Of a stretch of DNA of 21,822 nt, positions 15,439 to 21,822 are shown one piece after another. Made by a program: the position numbers and the translations under genes. Below the pieces are notes generated by a model. It did not search any database. It saw only the letters and a list, made by a program, of their open reading frames with translations, and was not told where the DNA came from. Position 1 is the stretch's first letter. The number at the start of each line of letters is the position of its first letter. This DNA comes from an uncultured Sphingobium sp. (lineage in GTDB: Bacteria > Pseudomonadota > Alphaproteobacteria > Sphingomonadales > Sphingomonadaceae). Location: contig CAMPHJ010000031.1 in the NCBI GenBank assembly GCA_946885845.1, positions 1 to 21,822 on the forward strand. The letters run 5' to 3'.

Positions 15439-16673
15439 CAGCCCTTCTCCGCCTGCCGCTGGGCCGGAACCGCTTCAAGGCAGCAATCGACAATGTCCTG
15501 CATGTCCTTGCAGATGCGGCTCCGCGCCTTCAACTCATGGATCAGCACGCCCTGGTCGAGCGCGGAGCTGACCAGGGGAAAATCATTGGCGATGCTAAGG
15601 TTGACCGGATGATCCAGCGCGGCCGCCGCATCCTCCAGCCCGATCGCGCGGAACAGCTTTTTTTCGACCCGATTGGCGATCACATGGATACGCGCGGGAT
15701 CGATATCCTGGCTGCGCAGCAGAGCGATCTGGCGGCGCGCCTGACGCAGGCTGGCGATAGTCAGTTCCACCACCAGGAATATCGCTTCCGACCGCGCCAC
15801 TAGCGACATGGACCAGTTGGTCCAGTTACCCGGCAAATCGAGGTAAATGGTATCGAAGTTCCGCTGCGCCAGTTCGATCACCCGGAACACCTGATCGGCA
15901 TTCACCGCCTCCATCGGCATGATTTCGGACGGAGCCGTCACGACGCGCAGGCCCGTGGCGGTCTGAACCGTCACGCTGCGCAGCAGTTCGCCGTCGATGC
16001 GGCTACCGCCTTGCAACAGGTCCGCCAAAGTCAGCGGCGACGATATGCCCAGGAACGTCCCGGCATTGCCAAACTGAATGTCAAAGTCGAACAGGCAGAC
16101 TTCACCCTGCCCCTGCTTCACGGACCTGGCGTGCAGGCTTGCGGTCTGGGTCGCGATCGTGGTCGCACCAACCCCGCCCACGCTCTTGATGATCGACACC
16201 AGCTTGCCGCTTTTCACATCCTTGACGCTGGTCGCGGCAATCCGCCCGCGCAGGTCTTCCAATATCGCAGACAGTTCTGTGGTTTGCAGCGGCAGCGCCA
16301 GCACGTCATCGATCCCGCTTTTCAGCAGCGCCCGGACCAGCGGAATTTCGGCATTGCGCACCGCCGCGACGATCAGCAGTGCCGGATTACCCGCGCGAAG
16401 GCCAGCCAGCCGCGCCATCGACGCTGCATCGTCGGGCTGCACTTCCAGAATGATCGCCTTGGCTTCCGCAACCAACTGCCCCGGCAAAGCGGCGCTGGCG
16501 GGCAACATGGCCAGCGTCAGCGAATGCCCGCTCAGACGGTCACCCAATATATCGGACGCGGCCACTTCCTGCTCCGACAGGATCAGGTGAATGCCTTCAT
16601 CCCCGATATCGAGGGTCCAGTTCTCGGCCGTTTCCGCTGTGTTCGTCACGATGCCCAAGATCTTGTTCCTCAA
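15438..16673 (-). CDS. cpaE: Pilus assembly/localisation ATPase-like protein CpaE/TadZ
   Basis: This 411-residue protein has a receiver-like N-terminal domain (about 1-145) without a clear phosphoacceptor (ILEVQPDDAASM) and a MinD/ParA-like C-terminal domain. CpaE/TadZ proteins sit at the pole or the pilus base and help localise the Tad machine. The Walker-like loop is SVGGVGATT (164-172): the P-loop Lys is Ala, as in many CpaE/TadZ proteins, and the second signature Lys, normally just before GG, is Val. Asp196 and Asp198 in LFDFDIQFGNAG keep the next conserved block, and YLDLPGNWTNW corresponds to the Walker B region. The start is TTG at 16673, overlapping the preceding stop by four bases; no in-frame ATG lies nearby. 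Weak ATP binding is inferred. Confidence 0.9.
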   Translation of the reverse strand: MRNKILGIVTNTAETAENWTLDIGDEGIHLILSEQEVAASDILGDRLSGHSLTLAMLPASAALPGQLVAEAKAIILEVQPDDAASMARLAGLRAGNPALLIVAAVRNAEIPLVRALLKSGIDDVLALPLQTTELSAILEDLRGRIAATSVKDVKSGKLVSIIKSVGGVGATTIATQTASLHARSVKQGQGEVCLFDFDIQFGNAGTFLGISSPLTLADLLQGGSRIDGELLRSVTVQTATGLRVVTAPSEIMPMEAVNADQVFRVIELAQRNFDTIYLDLPGNWTNWSMSLVARSEAIFLVVELTIASLRQARRQIALLRSQDIDPARIHVIANRVEKKLFRAIGLEDAAAALDHPVNLSIANDFPLVSSALDQGVLIHELKARSRICKDMQDIVDCCLEAVPAQRQAEKG

Positions 16674-17299
16674 TTTGACTGCGAGCCCTGGCCGTCTTCC
16701 ATCGTAAGGGCGGCACTGATGGGGGCGAGCGTGAAGCTGCTGTTGAATAATGCGAGACTGATCGGTTTAAACGTTACGTCACGCGCTGATACGGTAACGA
16801 TAGGGAAGAAGTCCTGCCCGCCCGGATCCCCCGCATAGCCGAGTCCCGAATTGGAATAGCTCACATCTAGGCTCGTTCGAGCCAGTTCAGGGAAGAAGGC
16901 TTTTACCCGGTCGTAAATCGCATCGAATGACGGTGTGTTCGCACTGCCAAGGGCCGTGCAGTTGCCAGCACATGTCGGCGCAATCGTGCCAGCCGTCCCG
17001 CTATAAGTGGCTTTCGCCATCACATAATCGGTCAGTAAATCACCGTTTGTGAGAACATGTCCGTTCGAATCTGTTAGCCCAACAGCTGATAGCGTTCGAA
17101 GCTCGCTAGGAACTGGGTCGGTAACGATCGCAAAACGCACTCCCATCTGGGTCGCCTTCTCGATGCGGTTCACGGTCCAGAGCAACCGGCCTACGTCGAT
17201 AATGCCAAGCAGAAAGATGAGCAGCAACGGCAGCACTATGGCAAATTCAGCGGCTGAACTGCCCTTCCGATCGCTGAAAAGGGATGCCAGCGCCGTCAT
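16670..17299 (-). CDS. TadE/TadF-like pseudopilin (second copy)
   Basis: This 209-residue protein has the TadE-family N terminus SAAEFAIVLPLLLIFLLGII followed by DVGRLLWTVNRIEKA. Residue Gly13 followed by SSAAEF fits the G/XXXXEF site cut by TadV/CpaA prepilin peptidases. The long C-terminal part is periplasmic and has the two close cysteines of TCAGNCTALG. TadE/TadF proteins are minor pilin-like parts of the Tad apparatus. The ATG overlaps the previous TadE-like gene's stop by four bases, and its own stop overlaps the TTG of cpaE. Base composition is unlike the neighbouring cpaE: one 60-base line here (16741-16800) counts 45% GC. TadF is a possible name, but position does not settle E versus F. 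Confidence 0.85.
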   Translation of the reverse strand: MTALASLFSDRKGSSAAEFAIVLPLLLIFLLGIIDVGRLLWTVNRIEKATQMGVRFAIVTDPVPSELRTLSAVGLTDSNGHVLTNGDLLTDYVMAKATYSGTAGTIAPTCAGNCTALGSANTPSFDAIYDRVKAFFPELARTSLDVSYSNSGLGYAGDPGGQDFFPIVTVSARDVTFKPISLALFNSSFTLAPISAALTMEDGQGSQSN

Positions 17300-17862
17300 A
17301 TCCCCATCACCGCTGTTTGCGACTCCGACTGCAGTCGGAGATTGATACTTGACAGTCCCATCTGGCCTAGGAGCGAAGGATAACGAACATTCGCTGAGAC
17401 GGTAACCACGGGAACATTGCCATCAATTCCTGAGAATACGCCGGTGAACGTAGTGGCCAATCGACAAGTCACCGTAAGGGTGATCGGACTGCCACCGGGC
17501 AAGGCAGCGGCTTCCTGTGCAGAAGTCCAATAGGACAGACGTGGCGTAGCTGAGCCGTCAATGCTGCCGGTTCGCGTCACATTCTTGATCTGGGTTTGCG
17601 CCACCGCGCTCGCGCCGGAGGCCACGAAGCTGCCAGCCGATCCATCCACTCCAGCGACCGGGCAGCTATAGATGGATGCAGGAAGACGGCCAGCGAAGCG
17701 AGCGCCGTCCCGTACGGCTTTCGCTACAGCATGCTCGCTCATGAAATAGTTGCCCAGCTCAAAGCTCCCGAACATGAGAGTGATTAGCATGGGGGCCACC
17801 AATGCCATTTCCGCCGCCGCACTTCCATCACGGGCGTTGAACAAAGAACGATATTTCATCAT
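17296..17862 (-). CDS. TadE/TadF-like pseudopilin (first copy)
   Basis: This 188-residue protein has a TadE-like N terminus, SAAAEMALVAPMLITLMFGS then FELGNYFMSEHAVAKAVRDG. Gly13 followed by SAAAEM resembles the prepilin-peptidase site, with Met where Phe or Tyr is usual. The remaining residues form a periplasmic domain with two cysteines (SCPVAG and VTCRLA) that may form a disulfide. The DGARFAGR segment after the membrane helix is common in TadE proteins. The ATG overlaps the TadG-like stop by four bases and the stop overlaps the next TadE-like ATG by four. It is expected to be processed by CpaA and to work with the other minor pilin. Confidence 0.85.
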   Translation of the reverse strand: MMKYRSLFNARDGSAAAEMALVAPMLITLMFGSFELGNYFMSEHAVAKAVRDGARFAGRLPASIYSCPVAGVDGSAGSFVASGASAVAQTQIKNVTRTGSIDGSATPRLSYWTSAQEAAALPGGSPITLTVTCRLATTFTGVFSGIDGNVPVVTVSANVRYPSLLGQMGLSSINLRLQSESQTAVMGI

Positions 17863-19427
17863 TTTAACAAGTAGGGCCGGTTCCGGCCGTAATATTGAAA
17901 GGCGTTCTCACCCCCGGGCTTGGTGGCTTTTCCTATGATCTCGACATAAATTTGGCTCTTGCCCGTAGAGTACGGCGAGGTGCGATCTGTGGACGGTTCG
18001 ACAAGAAATACGTCCACCCATTGCTTGACTTTCACTGCCCCCTTACCGTTGAGGCCGGCACAATCCACCGCAGCCACCGTCAGGACGCGTCGGTCCTTTT
18101 GAGTGGAGCTTGCGGGCACGGCGGTGCCATTTTTTGGCTGCGGATAGGCACAGTAATTAGTGAATGCATAGTCGGTTTTCGGGTTAGACGAGGGGCCTGT
18201 CGTTTTTGTGGCAGGCGAGTCTCCAGGGTTGAGGAGCTTAGAAGCTAGGCGCGTGCTTTTAAAAGCCGCCTGCAGTTCCCATTGATACACATTGTATCGG
18301 GTAGCGGCTGATCCGGTTGGCACGGCATCGCTAGGGTGATTGGCAGCGAAATAGTCGGCGACATCCCAAGTTCCATTACCGAAATTCGTGGTGCAGCTCC
18401 CATTGATGTGGCAAGTATCGCGAGTAAATCCCTTGGCCCCCGGATACTGCTCGAAGTCCGTGACAGCTACGGAAGGCCCACTTGCCCCTGTTCCGGCTGT
18501 CGCTCCACAACCGGGGTTTACCGGTACGGGATCCGAGGCGCTCACATTTTTGAACTCAACTTGTTCCTTCTTGGCAAAATCCTTGCGGACATTTTCAGCA
18601 GGACAATAGTCGCCACTAGCGGCGTCGCAGGTGCCTGCGCTCGGCTCATATAAGTCAAAACGGGTATTGAGCGCCTTGGTTACGCTCGCCTTGTTGCCAG
18701 GCTCGGTCTGCAATCCGCCCGAGTTGTCGAAGCACCCGTTGGTTTCGTTATTTGCACCAAGATTAGTGGCGAGGCCACTGGCACCATTTCCAAAATCTAG
18801 GTAACCATAATCCCCTGGCACCCAAGCACCAGTCTGGGGTCCGGGCTGCAAGCGCAAACCGTCACCGATATCTCCCGCAGTTGGGAAATTTTCCGATGGT
18901 ATGCACAGCATCAGCGGAGGCACCTTGCAAACCGACGAACCCACGCCTGCGGTCGCTAATCCCCCGATTGCGCCGGAACGAAATAGCTGCACGATTGGCG
19001 TCAGAGCATATACCGCCTCCCGCGTCGCTACCGACACCTGAACGAACCGAGCCGCAGATGCGGACGTTGTTGCAGTCCCTATATCCGTATCAGGATCATA
19101 TGTAGAATAGAAAGTCAGATTTGCGGTGGGCACCGTGACCGTTCGACCCGACGATGCGCCATCGTTTGCGAACCGGGTCAGATTCACCACCAAACCCTGG
19201 GCCGCGCTCGTCGCCCGCGTGATCGCTGTGCTCGTCCCATCCAATTGGCTTGCGGCTGCCAGCGCAGCTTGGTCAGCCGCTCCCTGCAGTTCGGAATCGA
19301 GACTTGCTACCCGGGCATAATCGAACGCGATCCCTCCTGCCGCGATTAGACCAAAAAGCGAGAGGGCAACGGTCGGTGCTACCGCACCGCTGGTGGACCA
19401 TAACAAGCTTTTCAGACGGGCAGACAT
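17859..19427 (-). CDS. tadG: TadG-like pilus assembly protein
   Basis: This 522-residue protein begins with a TadE/G-type membrane helix (residues about 13-35, GAVAPTVALSLFGLIAAGGI) followed by the TadG hallmark FDYARVASLDSELQGAADQA (36-55). The large remainder is periplasmic. VCKVPPLMLC is typical of TadG-related proteins. Ten cysteines lie in the periplasmic part, suggesting up to five disulfides. No von Willebrand A metal site (DxSxS) is visible, so the vWA insertion of larger TadG proteins seems absent. The ATG at 19427 follows GGGGAGAAAG and lies 20 bases after the small lipoprotein gene. Base composition is markedly lower in GC than the operon average: two 60-base lines (18541-18600 and 19081-19140) count 40% and 45%. 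The symbol is by family resemblance. Confidence 0.8.
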   Translation of the reverse strand: MSARLKSLLWSTSGAVAPTVALSLFGLIAAGGIAFDYARVASLDSELQGAADQAALAAASQLDGTSTAITRATSAAQGLVVNLTRFANDGASSGRTVTVPTANLTFYSTYDPDTDIGTATTSASAARFVQVSVATREAVYALTPIVQLFRSGAIGGLATAGVGSSVCKVPPLMLCIPSENFPTAGDIGDGLRLQPGPQTGAWVPGDYGYLDFGNGASGLATNLGANNETNGCFDNSGGLQTEPGNKASVTKALNTRFDLYEPSAGTCDAASGDYCPAENVRKDFAKKEQVEFKNVSASDPVPVNPGCGATAGTGASGPSVAVTDFEQYPGAKGFTRDTCHINGSCTTNFGNGTWDVADYFAANHPSDAVPTGSAATRYNVYQWELQAAFKSTRLASKLLNPGDSPATKTTGPSSNPKTDYAFTNYCAYPQPKNGTAVPASSTQKDRRVLTVAAVDCAGLNGKGAVKVKQWVDVFLVEPSTDRTSPYSTGKSQIYVEIIGKATKPGGENAFQYYGRNRPYLLK

Positions 19428-19447
19428 GACGTCACTTTCTCCCCGAT

Positions 19448-19726
19448 TCAGTTCGATCCGCCGCCCGAACCGCTTCCGCCGCCACTCCGCTGCGTGCTGC
19501 GAATCGACTCTGGTTTCTTCACCTTGTCGGTGCGATAGCGTTCCACCGCTGCCGCGCTGCGGGCGCCGTCGCCGCCTTCGACCAGAGCGCCTTCATATTG
19601 CGGGTCGGGATTGATCACCTGCATCGCATAATTGTTGCGCACCGCCCCGCCAAAGGTCGGGTCGTTGGCGGTGCAGCCTGCCAGCGCGGGCGCGATCAGC
19701 GCCGTGGCCAGTGACAATTTCCGCAT
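19448..19726 (-). CDS. Small lipoprotein of the tad locus, at the CpaD position
   Basis: This is a 92-residue predicted lipoprotein. MRKLSLATALIAPALAGC is a lipoprotein signal with a clear LAGC lipobox and lipidated Cys18. The mature part has NNYAMQVINPDPQYEG and AAAVERYRTDKVKKPESIRS, then a flexible end SGGGSGSGGGSN. I chose the ATG at 19726 because GGGAGAG precedes it; a GTG in frame at 19744 would spoil the signal peptide and overlaps cpaC. It follows the cpaC stop by 14 bases. In Caulobacter-type clusters the lipoprotein CpaD (about 200 or more residues) sits next to cpaC, so this may be a reduced functional counterpart or a secretin pilotin. That is inference; I recognise no named domain. 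Confidence 0.8.
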   Translation of the reverse strand: MRKLSLATALIAPALAGCTANDPTFGGAVRNNYAMQVINPDPQYEGALVEGGDGARSAAAVERYRTDKVKKPESIRSTQRSGGGSGSGGGSN

Positions 19727-19740
19727 GGTCGCTCTCCCGC

Positions 19741-21282
19741 TCACAATTCATATCCGCTCTGCGTCGCGCCAGCCGGAGCTGGAGCAGCCGCTTCGGGCAC
19801 GCCAGAAGCCGGAGCCGCAGCCGGGGCGGGAGCGGTCGGCCCCTTTTCCGGCGGCATCGCATTGGGGTTAAGCGGGTTGATCCCGACCGCCTTGTCGGTC
19901 CGCCCCATCAGGAACAGGTCCAGTTCGTTGGGATTGCCCACCCGGTCGGTCGGCAACCGCACGTCCGCGGCCTGCATCGGCTTTACCAGGCGCGGCGTCA
20001 CGATCATGACCAGTTCCGTTTCCTGCTTTTGAAAGCCGGTTGACCGGAACAGCGAACCGATGATCGGGATCGATCCCAATATCGGCAATTGCCGCACCGT
20101 ATCCTGGAAATCGTTGCGCAACAGCCCCGCCACGGCAAAGGATTGCCCGTCGCGCAATTCCACCACCGTCTTGGCCCGACGGGTCAGCAGGCCGGGGATG
20201 ACCAGCCCGTTGACCGTTACCGAAGCGGACGGGTCGATGGAGCTGACCTCTGGTTCCACGACCAGGTTGATGATGCCGTCCGCCAGCACCGTGGGCGTAA
20301 AGCCCAGGCTGACACCGAAGGGCTTGAATTCGATGGTGATGCCATTGTTGCCGCCCCCGGCTCCGCCCCCGCTTCCGCTGCCGCCGCCCTGTAGCACGGG
20401 GATAGGAAATTCCCCGCCCGCCAGGAACGATGCCGTCTCACCCGACAGGGCGACCAGCGTCGGTTCGGCCAGCGTCTTCACCAGCCCCTTGCGCTCCAGC
20501 GCGTCCAGCGCGGAAAAGATGTTAAGGCTGCCCAGCTTGAACGACCATGTGCCCACGCCAAAAGCATCGGTCAGGCCGTCCAGCAAAATGGTTGGCGTGC
20601 CCCCATTATTCGTCGGAACGATGGAGTCACCCGCCAGATTGCCGATGCTGCCTGCGGTCTTGTTGCCGACAAAGCTGTGGTTCAACCCGATCTGCTTCGC
20701 CGCCTGCCGGTTCACTTCGGAAAAGCGCACTTCCAGCATCACCTGCTGCGACGCGCCGATGGACAGCATGTTGACGACCTTGTCCTCGCCACCTGCATAG
20801 GTGCGCGCGACCTGAACCGCGCGATCCACCGCCGCGGCGCTGGACACCGTACCGGTCAGCACCACCGCATCGTTGGAAATGCGCGCGCCGATCGGTTCGC
20901 CGGGGATCAATTCGGACAATTGCCGTTTCAACGTCACGACATCCGGCCCGACCGCCACATCGACCACCGCGATCAACATGTTGCGGCCGTCATACAGTGT
21001 CAGGCTGGTCGTCCCGACCTTCTTGCCCAATACATAGATTGAACGGTTGGTCATGGGCAGGATGTCGGCGACTTCCTGATTACCCACCAACGCCTTGGCA
21101 AAGGGCCGGTCGACCGTCAGCACCTGGCTTTTGTTCAGCGGCACATCCAGCTGCCCGGCATGGTCCACATTGCTGGTGGATAGCGAAGCGATCTGCGCGG
21201 CGGCGGGGATTGCGGGCATCGCGGCTGCCACTGCCAGCGCCGCCCCCAGCGCCAGCCTGCCTGCTGTGTTAGCGGGAACCAT
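19741..21282 (-). CDS. cpaC: Tad pilus outer-membrane secretin CpaC/RcpA
   Basis: This 513-residue secretin forms the outer-membrane channel for the Flp pilus. A signal peptide (1-29, ending PAAAQ) precedes the pilus/BON-type N domains: LTVDRPFAKALVGNQEVADI (55-74) and a BON-like region at 115-175. The secretin domain spans about 178-435 with QQVMLEVRFSEVNRQAAKQI, FSALDALERKGLVKTLAEPT and the signature LPILGSIPIIGSLFRSTGF (399-417). Within it is a glycine-rich loop, GGGSGSGGGAGGGNNG (299-314). The C-terminal 50 residues are a Pro/Ala-rich tail, which may contact a pilotin or the cell wall. The ATG at 21282 overlaps the end of cpaB by 14 bases and has GAGGTG eight bases upstream. RcpA is the equivalent name in Aggregatibacter. 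Confidence 0.95.
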   Translation of the reverse strand: MVPANTAGRLALGAALAVAAAMPAIPAAAQIASLSTSNVDHAGQLDVPLNKSQVLTVDRPFAKALVGNQEVADILPMTNRSIYVLGKKVGTTSLTLYDGRNMLIAVVDVAVGPDVVTLKRQLSELIPGEPIGARISNDAVVLTGTVSSAAAVDRAVQVARTYAGGEDKVVNMLSIGASQQVMLEVRFSEVNRQAAKQIGLNHSFVGNKTAGSIGNLAGDSIVPTNNGGTPTILLDGLTDAFGVGTWSFKLGSLNIFSALDALERKGLVKTLAEPTLVALSGETASFLAGGEFPIPVLQGGGSGSGGGAGGGNNGITIEFKPFGVSLGFTPTVLADGIINLVVEPEVSSIDPSASVTVNGLVIPGLLTRRAKTVVELRDGQSFAVAGLLRNDFQDTVRQLPILGSIPIIGSLFRSTGFQKQETELVMIVTPRLVKPMQAADVRLPTDRVGNPNELDLFLMGRTDKAVGINPLNPNAMPPEKGPTAPAPAAAPASGVPEAAAPAPAGATQSGYEL

Positions 21283-21822
21283 AGCGCTTCACCTCATAGC
21301 TGGTGCCAGTCACGCCGCGCACAATCTCTACAGATGCTGTCGCGGGCAGGACCTTGACATTCCGGGGAACAGGCCGCCGGGCGACGCGCGTCGCTGGTGG
21401 CGGCAGATAGTTCAGGTCGGCAACGCGGGACCGCGGCCCTGCAAAGCCGCCCACATAGGCGCCGTCGCGCAGATCCTCCGTCCCCACGGTCTGCACCGCC
21501 GGGTTGGGCTCATCCGTCACGTTCCGCAGGACCAGCGTCAACTGGCCGACCTGTTGACCCAGGACCAGCTTTTGCGCGTCAACCTGATTGACCTCCAGCG
21601 TGGCGGTCTTGCCGATCGCGGGGTCTTTCGAACTTTCATTGGCGTTCTGGTCGATGGCGATGACGCGTGTGCTTTGCAGCAGGACGTCGGTAATCTGTTG
21701 ATCGCCGCCGCCCATCTCGTCGCGCAATGTGCGCGTTACGAATACGTCGACGGTATCGCCCGGCAGGACAAAGCCGCCCGCCGCCGCCACGTCGTTGACC
21801 CGCACGGCCACCGCACGCATTT
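21269..21822 (-). CDS. cpaB: Pilus assembly protein CpaB/RcpC, 5' end outside window
   Basis: About 184 C-terminal codons are visible, entering from the right edge. They contain the CpaB/RcpC core: MRAVAVRVNDVAAAGGFVLP, then GDTVDVFVTR, VLLQSTRVIAIDQNANE, and ATLEVNQVDAQKLVLGQQVG followed by QLTLVLRNV. CpaB is a periplasmic, inner-membrane-anchored protein that associates with the CpaC secretin and stabilises it. The N-terminal membrane anchor and the first part of the SAF-like domain are missing from the window. The first methionine visible (21820) is internal and should not be taken as the start. The last 14 bases overlap cpaC. The C-terminal tail after about residue 120 of the visible part is Pro/Arg-rich and ends SYEVKRYGSR. 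Confidence 0.92.
   Translation of the reverse strand, partial: MRAVAVRVNDVAAAGGFVLPGDTVDVFVTRTLRDEMGGGDQQITDVLLQSTRVIAIDQNANESSKDPAIGKTATLEVNQVDAQKLVLGQQVGQLTLVLRNVTDEPNPAVQTVGTEDLRDGAYVGGFAGPRSRVADLNYLPPPATRVARRPVPRNVKVLPATASVEIVRGVTGTSYEVKRYGSR

Noticed and set aside
1..21822. CRISPR array, insertion sequence, phage genes or tRNA
   Set aside because: No regularly spaced repeats, transposase or integrase frames, or tRNA-like cloverleaf sequence were seen on either strand by eye.

Overview
The window reads as chromosomal DNA of a sphingomonad-type alphaproteobacterium (Sphingobium/Sphingomonas/Novosphingobium-like). The basis is high GC with G/C-ending codons, a Caulobacter-style cpa/tad pilus locus with two TPR genes beside cpaA, a LapA/BapA-like type I secreted adhesin with VCBS-type repeats, and alphaproteobacterial-looking MetZ, LeuB, ApaG and RecO. 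No tRNA, rRNA, CRISPR array, insertion sequence or phage gene was seen.

Layout, left to right. (1) 1-1667, minus strand: the N-terminal 555 codons of a large repeat adhesin that runs off the left edge. (2) 1668-2356: a gene-poor, partly AT-rich stretch with a LacI-like palindrome and a strong minus-strand terminator, possibly a small structured RNA. (3) 2357-7361, minus strand: an exported TPR protein, a GcvA-like LysR regulator, apaG, metZ, leuB and recO. apaG and the regulator overlap, and leuB-metZ are 12 bases apart. (4) 7492-9860, plus strand: a membrane histidine kinase of the NarL/NarX type overlapping its LuxR-type response regulator. (5) 9906-21822, minus strand: a near-complete tad (Flp pilus) operon. 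In transcription order it is cpaB (5' end outside the window), cpaC secretin, a small lipoprotein, tadG-like, two tadE/F-like genes, cpaE/tadZ, cpaF/tadA, tadB, tadC, a tadD-like TPR lipoprotein, a second TPR protein and the prepilin peptidase cpaA/tadV. Most junctions overlap by 1-14 bases, so the operon is probably translationally coupled.

How the parts work together. CpaA processes the pilin (the flp/pilA gene is not in the window) and probably the TadE/F pseudopilins. CpaF powers assembly on the TadB/TadC inner-membrane platform, and CpaE positions the machine. CpaC with CpaB forms the outer-membrane exit, with lipoproteins as accessories. The adhesin at the left is a second, independent surface-attachment system. 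The two-component pair ends tail-to-tail with the pilus operon and is a plausible but unproven regulator of surface behaviour.

Most notable points: a candidate LapG-type PAAG site near the adhesin N terminus; a low-GC block limited to the three TadE/F/G-like genes inside an otherwise GC-rich pilus operon; a 92-residue lipoprotein where CpaD is expected; a CpaE whose Walker motif lacks both usual lysines; and the operator/structured-RNA region at 2132-2276.
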